DNA from: a virus
Reading direction: 5' to 3' (one strand)
Virus record (IMG/VR): IMGVR_UViG_3300007512_000075
Span: 1-42,812 of that record
DNA: 42,812 bases
The position numbers were made by a program, and so were the translations under genes. The notes beneath the pieces are model-generated. The model was not told the origin of the DNA, did not search any database, and saw nothing but the letters and a program-made list of their open reading frames with translations. Shown in pieces: positions 7,336 through 17,101 of this stretch. The first letter of the stretch is position 1. Each line of letters opens with the position of its first letter.

Positions 7336-9146
7336 TGTATACTTTCGATGAGATAGTCGGCATTGTCCGGTTGAGGCAGACTAATCAGTCGCCGCTTTTG
7401 GAGCGGATGCTTCAGGTGCAGGAACGGTACAACGGCGACTATGTTATTCCGTTGCCGTCGATGGATAACGAACCTGTTTTGCCTCCGTTGACTCCGGCTC
7501 TTATAGCCGAGAATGTAGATGCGGTTGCGCAGCGTGCAGCATCGGTAGTGCCGTTCATTGGTTGTCCCGCTGTTGACGAGTCGAAAGAGCGTGGCATCAG
7601 GTCACGCGAGTATGCTGATATTCGCCGCAGATCCTTGGCTGCTACTTGGTATCAGTCTAAATACAAGGTCAAGATTCGTAGGGCGTACAGGCATCTGGCC
7701 GGGTATGCAACTACTTGCCTTATCGTGACACCCGATTTTGAGAAGGGGATGCCACGCATAGATGTCCGCGATCCGCTCGGCGTGTACCCGGAACCATCAT
7801 CGTATGACGACTATGACCCTCCGGCGAACTGTGCATTCGTGTACGGCAAGGCTGGCGGCTGGTTGCGTAGACATTATCCGGCTGCCCGTCAAGAGAACGG
7901 CGGCCCGATTCCTTCTGAAGAGAAGTCAAATCAGGAACTGTGGGATGTTGTCGAATGGGTCGATGAGGAACATATCGTTATCGGTATCATGGGGCCGCGG
8001 TATACGCATTTTGATCAGAAGGCGTACCCGTTGCATTCCACGCAGATAGAGTTGTCGCGTACAAGAAACAAGGCGGGTATGCCGTGCGTGATTACTCCCG
8101 GTCGGATCACATTGGATCGGATCGCGTCGTCTATTTCTAATGTTGTCGGCATTGTTGATCTTATGTCGAAGATGATGGCGTTGGATATTATGGCGCAAGA
8201 GAAGGCAATTTTCCCAGATAGGTATATAATCGGTCGCTCGGGTCAGGTGCCGATGATTGTCGGCGGCGAATGGAAAGACGGACGCGAAGGCGAAGTCAAC
8301 ATTCTGTTGGACGCTGAACAGATCGGTGAACTCCGCTCGGCACCTGACCCGTCCACGAACATAGCCATAGACAGGTTGGAGCGTAATGCAAGGATCTCTA
8401 CCGGAACCGTACCTCAAATTGGTGGTGAAACATACGGGGCTTTGCGTACCGGACGCGGCATCGACGCTCTCATGGGGGCAGCGTTGGATCCTCGTATCCA
8501 AGAGATGCAAGAAATTATGGAGGCGCATCTTCCCCACTTGAACGAGTCGCTGTTCGCGACGTATAAGGGATACTTTGGTTCTAAAAAGTTTTCTATGTTC
8601 ACTGGTTACGCTGGCGATTTCGGTCAGGTTAACTTCACGCCGAATGACCATTTTGAAACTTTCGACAATGTGGTATCGCATTCGATACCGGGTGCCGACA
8701 TTCAGGCTACGACAATTCAGTTGGGTCAGTTGCTCGGCATGAAGGGCATTAGTCTTAGAACATTCAGGACTAAGCATCCGTTTATTGAGGACGCGGAGGC
8801 AGAAGGGCGACGGGTCGATGAGGAGCAGTTGGAGGAAGCGGTTATGGCTGCGATCCAGCAGCAGGCTTTGTCGGGTCAGTTGCCTGTGGTGTATGTCTCT
8901 AAGATTGAGAAGCATCGCAAGAAGGGGTTGGATATTTTTGCTGCGATTGAGAAGGCTGACGCGGAGATAAGGGAGGAGCAGGCTGCTGTGGCTCCACCTC
9001 CGGGTGAGGGTCAGGTTATTGCTCCTGAGCAGGCTGCTGGTTTGGCGGCTGGTCCTGAGGGGATGGCTCCGCAGGCTGCTCCGCCTTCGGGAGAGTTTTC
9101 TCCTGAGGCTGCTCAGCAGTTGGTTAGTGCGTTGAGGGCTGGCTGA
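7335..9146 (+). CDS. Portal protein
   Basis: The 603-residue product lies directly after the terminase with a one-base overlap, the usual place for the portal. It would form the dodecameric ring at the packaging vertex. Visible features are an N-terminal helical LLERMLQVQERYNGDY segment, a DPLGVYPEPSSYDDYD segment of the kind seen in actinophage and podovirus portals (about residues 147-162), a long helix near residues 270-295 (IVDLMSKMMALDIMAQEKA), and an Ala/Pro/Gln-rich tail from about residue 545. Length fits the family. The call rests on position, size and overall character, since portals lack short diagnostic motifs. Confidence 0.8.
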   Translation: MYTFDEIVGIVRLRQTNQSPLLERMLQVQERYNGDYVIPLPSMDNEPVLPPLTPALIAENVDAVAQRAASVVPFIGCPAVDESKERGIRSREYADIRRRSLAATWYQSKYKVKIRRAYRHLAGYATTCLIVTPDFEKGMPRIDVRDPLGVYPEPSSYDDYDPPANCAFVYGKAGGWLRRHYPAARQENGGPIPSEEKSNQELWDVVEWVDEEHIVIGIMGPRYTHFDQKAYPLHSTQIELSRTRNKAGMPCVITPGRITLDRIASSISNVVGIVDLMSKMMALDIMAQEKAIFPDRYIIGRSGQVPMIVGGEWKDGREGEVNILLDAEQIGELRSAPDPSTNIAIDRLERNARISTGTVPQIGGETYGALRTGRGIDALMGAALDPRIQEMQEIMEAHLPHLNESLFATYKGYFGSKKFSMFTGYAGDFGQVNFTPNDHFETFDNVVSHSIPGADIQATTIQLGQLLGMKGISLRTFRTKHPFIEDAEAEGRRVDEEQLEEAVMAAIQQQALSGQLPVVYVSKIEKHRKKGLDIFAAIEKADAEIREEQAAVAPPPGEGQVIAPEQAAGLAAGPEGMAPQAAPPSGEFSPEAAQQLVSALRAG

Positions 9147-9511
9147 TGCCTCGCAAGAAGAGGAGTCAACCAGCGCAGGCTCCGGGTTTGGAGGCCGGTG
9201 CTGCTTATGGTGAGGCTGGTCAGAATTTGGCTGCGCAGGATCCGTCGCAGGGTGGTATCCCGTTGCCTGCCGGGGGCGGCCCTGTTGTGGCTGCCCCTCC
9301 GCCGCCTCAGCAGCGCCCGTTGCCGGTTGATGCTGCACGCGGATTTAATCCGCAGATCACTCCGCTGCTGGCACCGGGAAACAATAAGCCGTTGCCTACT
9401 GCCCCTGTCGGGTTGACAGAGAAGCAGGAGTCGGCTCTTATTCTTAGGGACTGGGCTGAAGCAACTGGAGATCCAACTATCGCTGATGCGGCGATGCAAC
9501 TAGGCCAATGA
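9146..9511 (+). CDS. Proline-rich protein of unknown function
   Basis: The 121-residue product is rich in Pro, Gln, Ala and Gly over residues 1-90 and probably disordered, with a basic start (MPRKKRSQ). The last 30 residues form one likely helix (EKQESALILRDWAEATGDP). It begins at the portal stop (TGATG) and overlaps the next gene by four bases. I do not recognise the family. Its place between the portal and the giant virion gene suggests a virion or assembly role. Confidence 0.6.
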   Translation: MPRKKRSQPAQAPGLEAGAAYGEAGQNLAAQDPSQGGIPLPAGGGPVVAAPPPPQQRPLPVDAARGFNPQITPLLAPGNNKPLPTAPVGLTEKQESALILRDWAEATGDPTIADAAMQLGQ

Positions 9512-12500
9512 CTGTTACCCCTGTTAAGCGGGAGCATGCCCGCGTAGGGACAATTAAAGCGTCGTCGTTTAATGACGAATACTACGGTCGCCGTATGCAG
9601 TTGCTTCGCGACGCTGGCGCTAACCGTTTGTTTGATGCTGCACCGGAAACATTGATGAATGTGGTGATGAGCAATCTGTCTGATGGGGACATGCTCAACC
9701 GGGTTATAGGCGCAGTTGATCAGGCAGAATTTAATCGAATCAAGCAGCAGTTTGAGGCGCTACCTACACAAAGGCAGTCGGCTGAGTTCGGTCAGTTGCC
9801 TGACAAGATGCAGCGCATGTTGCGTGGTGTCGGATACGAGCCGCCTAACGAGAAGGATCCAGATGGATTGTTGAAGCGGATCTTTAATTGGGATATTCCG
9901 CTGCTACCTGAGGAGCATTTCGGTACCGCTGTTAAGGTGGCGATGGCTCCCGTTCGCGGCATGGGATTCTTTCTCGGCAAGGGTGCTAGCACTCTGTGGG
10001 AAACCGCCGTGATGAAGCCGTCACGGTTCGCTACCCGTGCCGGTCGGTCGATTGCTTACATGGCTGAAAATAAGGCGAACGAATTTGCTGACCCTGCAGG
10101 CATACGGGAAGCGTGGCGTGAAAGCGAATTTGAGGAAGGGTCGTGGTACAAGTCAACGACCGATAAGGCAATTGATTTGGTTGGTGGCGCGCAAACAGAC
10201 ATGATCAAGTTGTTTGTTCGTGACGGCCTCCAAGGAGTTTACGACCATCTAGAAAAGATTGGTGCCGAACAGGGTTGGTCTGCGAAGCGGGTAGATGACG
10301 AGTACCTAGATTGGTATGACCGGCTTGCGGATCCAGACAATGTGGAAGCGTTGGAGGTGTTGGAAAGCGGGAGGCTTTCTTTGCCTGACGCGTCGGTGCG
10401 TGCATGGAATGCGACGCTGCCGTTTGATGTAACGCCGGGCACTAAGCCAGCAACTGTTATTGGTGTTGGCGGTTCGTTGGTTACCGAAATTTTGTTGGAT
10501 CCGACTACCTATATTGGCGGGTTTATTACAAAGATTGCGAAGCCGCTGCGTGCAGGGTTGCGAGCGGGGCAGTCGATAGATGCTGTGTATTTGTGGCGGC
10601 GTATCGCTTTGGCTGAACGGCACGCCGAGCCGGGCGTGCTGATGATTGCTGACGAGGCAACCGGTGAACTTGTTCCTGCTGTTGGCAGAGTTGGGGAAGC
10701 GGCACCAGTTGAGGCTAAGGCGTGGCTGGCGAATGGCGGCGATCAAGTTGTTGGCATGACCAATATGCGCATCCGGGCGCGGGCGCGGGCGATCAACAGG
10801 TTTGTTGATCGAACTACTGCCGCGTTTAAAGAGGTCGATGCGGTTGACGCATTCAAGAAGCAGTTGCTTCAGGAGTCTCCCGGTATGACTGCTAACGAGT
10901 TGGCGGTACGGGTGTCGGAAGAGTTTGGTTCTGTCACACAGTTGGAGTTACTTCTCCGTGATGTTCCTGCACTAAATGTGACAATGGATGAGATGCTTGC
11001 GTGGCATAGAGCGCGCCGTGACGGGCATTGGTACGCGCTCAAGGCAGGCGAGGGCGGCGATACTGTTGTTCATCGGATTCCTGAAAGTGGTGACCTTGTA
11101 AAAGATTTGCCGCGGACGAATGTTACGAATCCTGTGCCGACGCTGGCGCATGAGCAGGGCTACTGGGATTTCCTTCAGGAGAATGCAGGCAAGAGTGCGT
11201 TGTCTAGCAGGCTCGGCGGTGTCGGTCCTGAAGCGATTCTGATTCCTAAGATAGGCAAGTTTGCTTCACAGTGGATGCGCAGCAAGAAGTATATGCGTAG
11301 CGTTCTCGATTTCGACAAGTTCCCTGTCGAGGTTCGGGCTGATATGGCTCGGATGACGGCACAGTATTTGGCGAAGCAAACCGATTATGTGCGCTCCAAG
11401 TTGTGGGATGATCTTCAAAGCGGCGCGTTAAAGTTGAGCAACGACATTGACCGTGATGCGTTGAATCGGATCATGGATGAGCCGCTGATAGACATGGCTG
11501 ACGATTTCGGCTTGACCCCTGACGATGTGTTGAAGATTGAAGAGTCACGCAACCTGTATCAAAACAATGCCGCCCAAGTCATTTTGGAAGACAGCGAACT
11601 ATCGGACCTGCTTCACTGGTATCAGGCAAACGGTTACGAGGTTCGTGGCGGCGAACTTGTCTTGAAGGACAAGGATTGGTTTCAGCCTTTCTCGGGTGCC
11701 CGCAAAGCCGCTTCGTCATATTACAAAGAAAAAATTCCTTCTCCCGGTGGGTACAACGCTGAGTTGTCGTGGGCGGAACATGTAGGGATCATTGGCAAGT
11801 CGGCGGCTCGTGCCGCGGCTTATTATCCTGCACGGTTCGCTGAGAAATTAACAACATATGTTCCAACGTCGTCTATTCTAGATGTTACTGATGCCGATAC
11901 TGCGATCAAAGAGTTTACGGCACTCATTGATATGGGTGTCATGTCGGGGATGTCGCGCAGTCAGATAGATGGGTATCTGCGGTCGTTTGTGTTGGGTAAC
12001 GAGTCGGAGCGGTGGCTTGTCCAAAACGAATTCTTTCTTGATTTCATGGGGCGTAGCGGTGCGTTGGTTCATGGTGGACGCGATGTTCAGGAGTTTGTGG
12101 AACGGTTTATTCGGTACGGGCATCAAAGGTACGCCAATATTGCGGATGCGCCTGTCGGGTTGCATGGGTTAAATATTCGTCGTGCTGTTGTGCCCGGCGT
12201 GCAGCACAGTGCGCAGTTGGCGACAGCGAACGTGATTCCAAACTATAAGCAGTTGGCTTCTGTTTCCCGATATATGGGGTTTTACCGTATGGCGGGATGG
12301 GGGCTGCATCTTCCTGCGATAGATAAGTTTATTGCCCGGACTTGGCGACCAGCCGTATTGTTGCGATTGGGTTACGTTGCCCGTAATGGTGGCGAAGAGA
12401 TGATGTCGTGGTGGCTGCGTGAAGGCCCGAAGCATTGGGTTAACCAGAAGGTGGCTCGCACAGCGATAGGCAAACATACCGTGTGGGATACATACGGTCG

Positions 12501-15500
12501 CAAACTGCGTACAACGCTTGCACCGGAAGAGCAGTTGCCGCTTGTGTGGCGACCTTTCTCGCGGCTGTGGCGGTCGTTCAACGAGGTTGCAGGTGTTGGC
12601 GATTACGCTATTACCCGCAAGGCGTTGGTTGAGTCAGTGCAAAACAATCCGAAATGGAAATACGTTTCAGATGACCAACGCACAGCGATCTTTGAGGCGA
12701 CCCGCACACGAGTCAAGTCGGATGTTGAATCGACAATGATTGGCGGCTTGTCGCGGCGAATGTTTGAACTTGCCGAAGCCGAGGCTCTGCGCCTTAGTTC
12801 GCTGATCCATAACACCAGTCAGGCGTTGGGTATCCAAACGAAGCAAAGCATCGCGGCCTTTGTTGGTAGGAGAATTGATTCCCGCCATGAAGATCGTGTG
12901 CATGCGATGGCGATTGCGTTGACGGACCCTACGGTTCTTGATGCGCAGATGCGTAACATTCTTGGGACGTTCGACAACTATTTGAATCCGGGCGCAGACG
13001 TAGATTCTGTTCTTCGTGCGGGAGGGTTTAATTCTCCGCAGGTCGGGTTGCAGTTGCCGATGAACTACGGTCGTTCGGAAACTAAATGGATTGCGAATGC
13101 TTCTGGTAGTGAACTGTATCCGATAGATAAAAGTATTGCGGTTACACAACGTCTGTCATACATGGCGGACGATCCAGCCCATGTTGCGTATTTGAAGGAA
13201 CTGTCGCATTATGCGTCACCACAGCAGGAACGCGTATTCTCTGATCTTGCACAGTCTCTCGGCATTATTGTCGGGGAAGGGTTCTCGTCGTCGGCTGAGA
13301 TGCACCGTTGGTTCAGAGCCAATCATGCTGATGCGTTGACACAGTTGGAGGATGCGTTTGACGCGGGAAGCATTCTGCGACTCACTGAGGTAGAGGATGT
13401 AGACAATGTAGTCAAACAGATTACAGCAATTGACGAATTTGTTGAGGCGATGCCGAACGAGATTCGTGATCAGATCCGCAAGTTCTTGGAGCCTGTCATT
13501 GGAACAGGTCAAAGCCCTAACCACATTGCGTTTCTGTTAAGCGACATTGACCCTAAGCGGATAACAACCAATTACACGACAGCGCAGGCGCGAGGCAAAC
13601 AGGCGTTTGTTAACTACCTTATGACTCCCGAGGGTCAAGATATGCTGCGGTCTACACACAGATCGCACATTGGCTTCGACGCTATTGGCGGACCTATTAG
13701 CGAACCGCTACCTCCGGGCGCAACCCGGCTATTTGTTCCTATGGTCCCACGCGAATACGCAGGCGCGTTGGTGAATGTGTTGTCAGGTGGGAGGGGCGAT
13801 CGGCAGGAATGGTTCAACACGTTCGTTGAGTCTCTCACCACCAAGTTTCTCCGCATCGGCCTGACTGAAGGGGATGCACGCAAGGCAGCGTTGCTGCTGC
13901 AACCCGGAATGCGGCCAGAGACTTTGCACAGCACGCCGAATATTTACAATGCTCTTGCTGGCGAATGGGCCGGGAACAGCCATTTGCCTATCTTGACTGT
14001 TAGTTCTAATGATGCGGCGGCTTCCGCGATAGCGGAGGCGTTAGAAGAGTTGTTGGCTCCGATGGTTAACATCCCGCGTGTCAGGCGCGGTGGACGAATC
14101 GGCAGCCTTGATATTAATAGCGAAGAGTTGTTTAACACGCCGGGTGCGGCTTCTAGTGGCCGCACTGGAGGCGGACCTGACATTCCGATAATGCGCGGCG
14201 ATGTGACAACAACGGTGCGGCATCGAGACATTCCGTTCCCTGAAGATGCCGACTACATGAATAGTTATTACGGATGGGGCAAAGAAGGGCCGATGGCTGC
14301 ACGCGACTTTGGGCCACGCGGCTTGAAGAATGAACCCATTGTGGGTATTGCTGCAACGAAACTGTTTCCGAAGGTAGATGGCGTTAAGCCTATTCAGATG
14401 ATTGACGGGAAGCCGGTTACTCACCGGGTGAAGGTGTTGCGGCACCGTAAAGATGGGCGATCCGCTGTGTTGCGTGCGTCTGATGAGCGGTCTGCGTCAT
14501 GGTACAAGTCAGACGAGTGGGATGTTATAGATACGCAGGTTGTTACACACAACGATTTGCGTAACGCTGCTGAAGAGTTGGCGTTGATCAACGCAGTTGA
14601 GATTGAAGACTTGTTGACGACTGGTGTTCGCACTTTGCCGGGGCAACGCACCGAGGTATTTCATCCGTGGATCCGAGAGATTCTAAATTCGCGCAAAACG
14701 GATGGCGGGATTAGTCAGAATCGTGTCAATAAGCATGCGAATGCGGCATCGTGGTGGGAGAAAGCCCCGGAGCGGATCCTCGCGTTGGTTCCTGTAACTG
14801 AAGAGGGCGGATCGCGGTTGGAGAAGATAGATAAAGCGTGGGGTACTGTTCTTCGCAACTGGTTCGATGGTGTAGTTAACCCGATGATTGGTGCGATGGT
14901 TCGTGAACCGCTGTTCCAGCATTATTTCTTGACTGCGTTGGATCAGACTGCTGTTGTGCGGCGTTCATATTTCCATAAGGACGGTGCTTATCAGGCATTG
15001 AGGAAGGCGCTCCCGAATCATTGGATGCGTGACGAGTATGGACAAATTGGTATTAGACAAATGAAGGGATTCATCGAGTTGGATTGGCAGCATGCACGGA
15101 TGGCACCGGAGTCTGCTGTTGCTGGTGTCGGGTTCGCTATTGAAAGCCGTAACGCTGACGGGTTTGCTGCGGCTGCGAAGAAGATGCTTAAGGAAGATGC
15201 GTCACGGATCAATCCGCAAACGGAATCGTTGTTTAAAGATTTGATACGGGCCGCGGAGCGTAAAGATAAGAAAGGTATCCAAGAGTTCTTTGATTGGGCG
15301 CTTCGATCCAAGGCACAGTTCGAGACACACAGAAGCGTGGCGTTGCGCCGCGCGATGACGTTGACGAGTGCCTATATCGACGATCACCGTATCCGGTCGC
15401 AGTTTCAGGCAATGGTCGGAACGATTCTTCCATTCTGGTTTGCCGAGGATCAGTTCCTTCGCAGAATGGGAAGAAGCATTAGTCACAATCCGTTGATGCT

Positions 15501-17094
15501 GCGCAATCTGCATCTCACAATGAACGCTGGTATGCACGGCGGGTTGATTCAGGAGGATCAGTTCGGGGAGAAGCGGTTAGTGATCCCCGGCAGCGAGGTT
15601 GCTACAACATACATGTTGGAGATTGCCGACGAGTTCCCGATTGTCAATTCGGTATTTGGCGGCCCAATGGGGTTTGTTGCACGGGCCGCTCTCCAGCGTG
15701 GTATCTCTACCAATATTCATGTGGTGCCGGGTTACGACTTGGATCAGGTCGGGCACGCTGGCTTTGGTCCGTTGTTGGCTGTGCCAATTAATCTTGCTTC
15801 GCATCGGGATCCGTCGATTCGGCAACACTTTGAACGCAACCTTGTTGGTGGCAGGTACAGCGGGTCTAGCAAGTTGATTGAAAACAGTGGCGACGTTTCC
15901 GAGTTGTTGATGGAAACGGTGTGGTCGTCTGTTGTTCCTGCGGTAATCGCGCGTCCGTTGTCGATCATGGGGTTTGATGGCGGGGCGGGCAGGTCGAAGG
16001 CAGCGAAAGATGTTCTGTCGTTTATGGCAATGAACGACATGTTGCCGGATGAACGCGAGATTGCTTCAGCGGAAAACCCGTTGCTGTTTAAGGAAGAGTT
16101 CTTGGATCGTGTCGATGAGATGGCGAAGCAATACCAGTTGTTGCAGGCATTGACTTGGTTTGTTGGTCCAGCGACAGGTCAACTTTCTGATCTGATGTTG
16201 AATGAGAATTGGGAATGGAACGACGAGTTTCATGCACTCACCGATCAGGGCATTCCGTGGGAGGATGCTTACAGCATCTGGATAAAGAATGTTACGGCTC
16301 GTGAAGGCGAGTTCGATCCCGTGCAGTTCTCTCCGTTCCGCACTTCTACTAGCAAAAAGATTCCTCTCGCGGTTCTTGAATCGACGCAGGATGCGAACAA
16401 GTGGATGGTTTCTAACGAAGAATTTGTTCGCGGTTTCAAGATGACTTCGGCTTTCTTTATGCCCCGCAAGTTTGATTCTGAGGATACAGAGTATGTGGCT
16501 GAGGCGAAGCAGCGGCAGATCAACATGGGGTTGCGTAGTTACGATACGCCTGCCGAGTTCCTAGAGGAACTGTATTACAATGCTGCATTTCCGACTTACC
16601 ACAAGATCCGCACTAGTTACATGACTCAGAAGTATGCGATGCGGGCATTTGGGCAGGATACGAAACAAATTGATTTGCAATGGAAGTCGTTCTTTGATTC
16701 GTTTCAGGAGCGGCATCCCGTGTTTGCTCACCGTATTACAACGGGTACGTCGGATGATCGACGCGATGAAACTATTGACGAGTTCCGGCTTCTCGTTAAC
16801 GATCAGTCGCTGGTCCCGGAGGGGGAGCATCGCGACGATTTGCTTACGATTGCGGCAACGATTGTCGAATTTTCTGATGCTTTGAATGCGTTGTCTGGCC
16901 GTCAAACTGCTTCGGCTACTGATAAGCGCAATGCGTTGAAGTACCGTTATTGGCGGCTGATGGCTGAGGCCGTTGAGGGCAAGCCTTGGTTGAATGAAAT
17001 ATACTATAGTGTGTTTCTACCGTTGGTTTCTGATAGTTGGTTGGCTAAATACGAGGCTGGCCTAATTGATGTTACTTCCGGTCTAGCAGCGTAG
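9508..17094 (+). CDS. Giant virion protein, probable internal/ejection protein
   Basis: This single frame of 2528 codons fills nearly 18 percent of the window. No complete enzymatic signature was found. Visible features are an N-terminal globular part; a hydrophobic Gly-rich stretch near residues 314-350 (VIGVGGSLVTEILLDPTTYI); long charged helical regions; a Gly-rich segment near residues 1520-1560; and near residues 1960-2160 a conserved-looking region with QAMVGTILPFWFAEDQFLR. Such giant proteins near the portal in phages without a tape-measure gene usually line the capsid core and are ejected with the DNA. Polymerase motifs of N4-type virion RNA polymerase were looked for and not found. 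The next gene has its own Shine-Dalgarno eight bases downstream. Confidence 0.6.
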   Translation: MTVTPVKREHARVGTIKASSFNDEYYGRRMQLLRDAGANRLFDAAPETLMNVVMSNLSDGDMLNRVIGAVDQAEFNRIKQQFEALPTQRQSAEFGQLPDKMQRMLRGVGYEPPNEKDPDGLLKRIFNWDIPLLPEEHFGTAVKVAMAPVRGMGFFLGKGASTLWETAVMKPSRFATRAGRSIAYMAENKANEFADPAGIREAWRESEFEEGSWYKSTTDKAIDLVGGAQTDMIKLFVRDGLQGVYDHLEKIGAEQGWSAKRVDDEYLDWYDRLADPDNVEALEVLESGRLSLPDASVRAWNATLPFDVTPGTKPATVIGVGGSLVTEILLDPTTYIGGFITKIAKPLRAGLRAGQSIDAVYLWRRIALAERHAEPGVLMIADEATGELVPAVGRVGEAAPVEAKAWLANGGDQVVGMTNMRIRARARAINRFVDRTTAAFKEVDAVDAFKKQLLQESPGMTANELAVRVSEEFGSVTQLELLLRDVPALNVTMDEMLAWHRARRDGHWYALKAGEGGDTVVHRIPESGDLVKDLPRTNVTNPVPTLAHEQGYWDFLQENAGKSALSSRLGGVGPEAILIPKIGKFASQWMRSKKYMRSVLDFDKFPVEVRADMARMTAQYLAKQTDYVRSKLWDDLQSGALKLSNDIDRDALNRIMDEPLIDMADDFGLTPDDVLKIEESRNLYQNNAAQVILEDSELSDLLHWYQANGYEVRGGELVLKDKDWFQPFSGARKAASSYYKEKIPSPGGYNAELSWAEHVGIIGKSAARAAAYYPARFAEKLTTYVPTSSILDVTDADTAIKEFTALIDMGVMSGMSRSQIDGYLRSFVLGNESERWLVQNEFFLDFMGRSGALVHGGRDVQEFVERFIRYGHQRYANIADAPVGLHGLNIRRAVVPGVQHSAQLATANVIPNYKQLASVSRYMGFYRMAGWGLHLPAIDKFIARTWRPAVLLRLGYVARNGGEEMMSWWLREGPKHWVNQKVARTAIGKHTVWDTYGRKLRTTLAPEEQLPLVWRPFSRLWRSFNEVAGVGDYAITRKALVESVQNNPKWKYVSDDQRTAIFEATRTRVKSDVESTMIGGLSRRMFELAEAEALRLSSLIHNTSQALGIQTKQSIAAFVGRRIDSRHEDRVHAMAIALTDPTVLDAQMRNILGTFDNYLNPGADVDSVLRAGGFNSPQVGLQLPMNYGRSETKWIANASGSELYPIDKSIAVTQRLSYMADDPAHVAYLKELSHYASPQQERVFSDLAQSLGIIVGEGFSSSAEMHRWFRANHADALTQLEDAFDAGSILRLTEVEDVDNVVKQITAIDEFVEAMPNEIRDQIRKFLEPVIGTGQSPNHIAFLLSDIDPKRITTNYTTAQARGKQAFVNYLMTPEGQDMLRSTHRSHIGFDAIGGPISEPLPPGATRLFVPMVPREYAGALVNVLSGGRGDRQEWFNTFVESLTTKFLRIGLTEGDARKAALLLQPGMRPETLHSTPNIYNALAGEWAGNSHLPILTVSSNDAAASAIAEALEELLAPMVNIPRVRRGGRIGSLDINSEELFNTPGAASSGRTGGGPDIPIMRGDVTTTVRHRDIPFPEDADYMNSYYGWGKEGPMAARDFGPRGLKNEPIVGIAATKLFPKVDGVKPIQMIDGKPVTHRVKVLRHRKDGRSAVLRASDERSASWYKSDEWDVIDTQVVTHNDLRNAAEELALINAVEIEDLLTTGVRTLPGQRTEVFHPWIREILNSRKTDGGISQNRVNKHANAASWWEKAPERILALVPVTEEGGSRLEKIDKAWGTVLRNWFDGVVNPMIGAMVREPLFQHYFLTALDQTAVVRRSYFHKDGAYQALRKALPNHWMRDEYGQIGIRQMKGFIELDWQHARMAPESAVAGVGFAIESRNADGFAAAAKKMLKEDASRINPQTESLFKDLIRAAERKDKKGIQEFFDWALRSKAQFETHRSVALRRAMTLTSAYIDDHRIRSQFQAMVGTILPFWFAEDQFLRRMGRSISHNPLMLRNLHLTMNAGMHGGLIQEDQFGEKRLVIPGSEVATTYMLEIADEFPIVNSVFGGPMGFVARAALQRGISTNIHVVPGYDLDQVGHAGFGPLLAVPINLASHRDPSIRQHFERNLVGGRYSGSSKLIENSGDVSELLMETVWSSVVPAVIARPLSIMGFDGGAGRSKAAKDVLSFMAMNDMLPDEREIASAENPLLFKEEFLDRVDEMAKQYQLLQALTWFVGPATGQLSDLMLNENWEWNDEFHALTDQGIPWEDAYSIWIKNVTAREGEFDPVQFSPFRTSTSKKIPLAVLESTQDANKWMVSNEEFVRGFKMTSAFFMPRKFDSEDTEYVAEAKQRQINMGLRSYDTPAEFLEELYYNAAFPTYHKIRTSYMTQKYAMRAFGQDTKQIDLQWKSFFDSFQERHPVFAHRITTGTSDDRRDETIDEFRLLVNDQSLVPEGEHRDDLLTIAATIVEFSDALNALSGRQTASATDKRNALKYRYWRLMAEAVEGKPWLNEIYYSVFLPLVSDSWLAKYEAGLIDVTSGLAA

Positions 17095-17101
17095 GTGGAT
17101 C

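Noticed and set aside
7926-9338. 470-codon open frame on the minus strand opposite the portal gene
   Set aside because: The product is Arg/Ser/Leu/His-rich without domains and lies wholly opposite well-supported genes; it is a codon-bias shadow.
9508-17094. Giant protein as an N4-type virion RNA polymerase
   Set aside because: The conserved R-x3-K motif and catalytic aspartate motifs were not found. A stretch near 16600 (MTQKYAMRAFG) only loosely resembles motif B and has wrong spacing.
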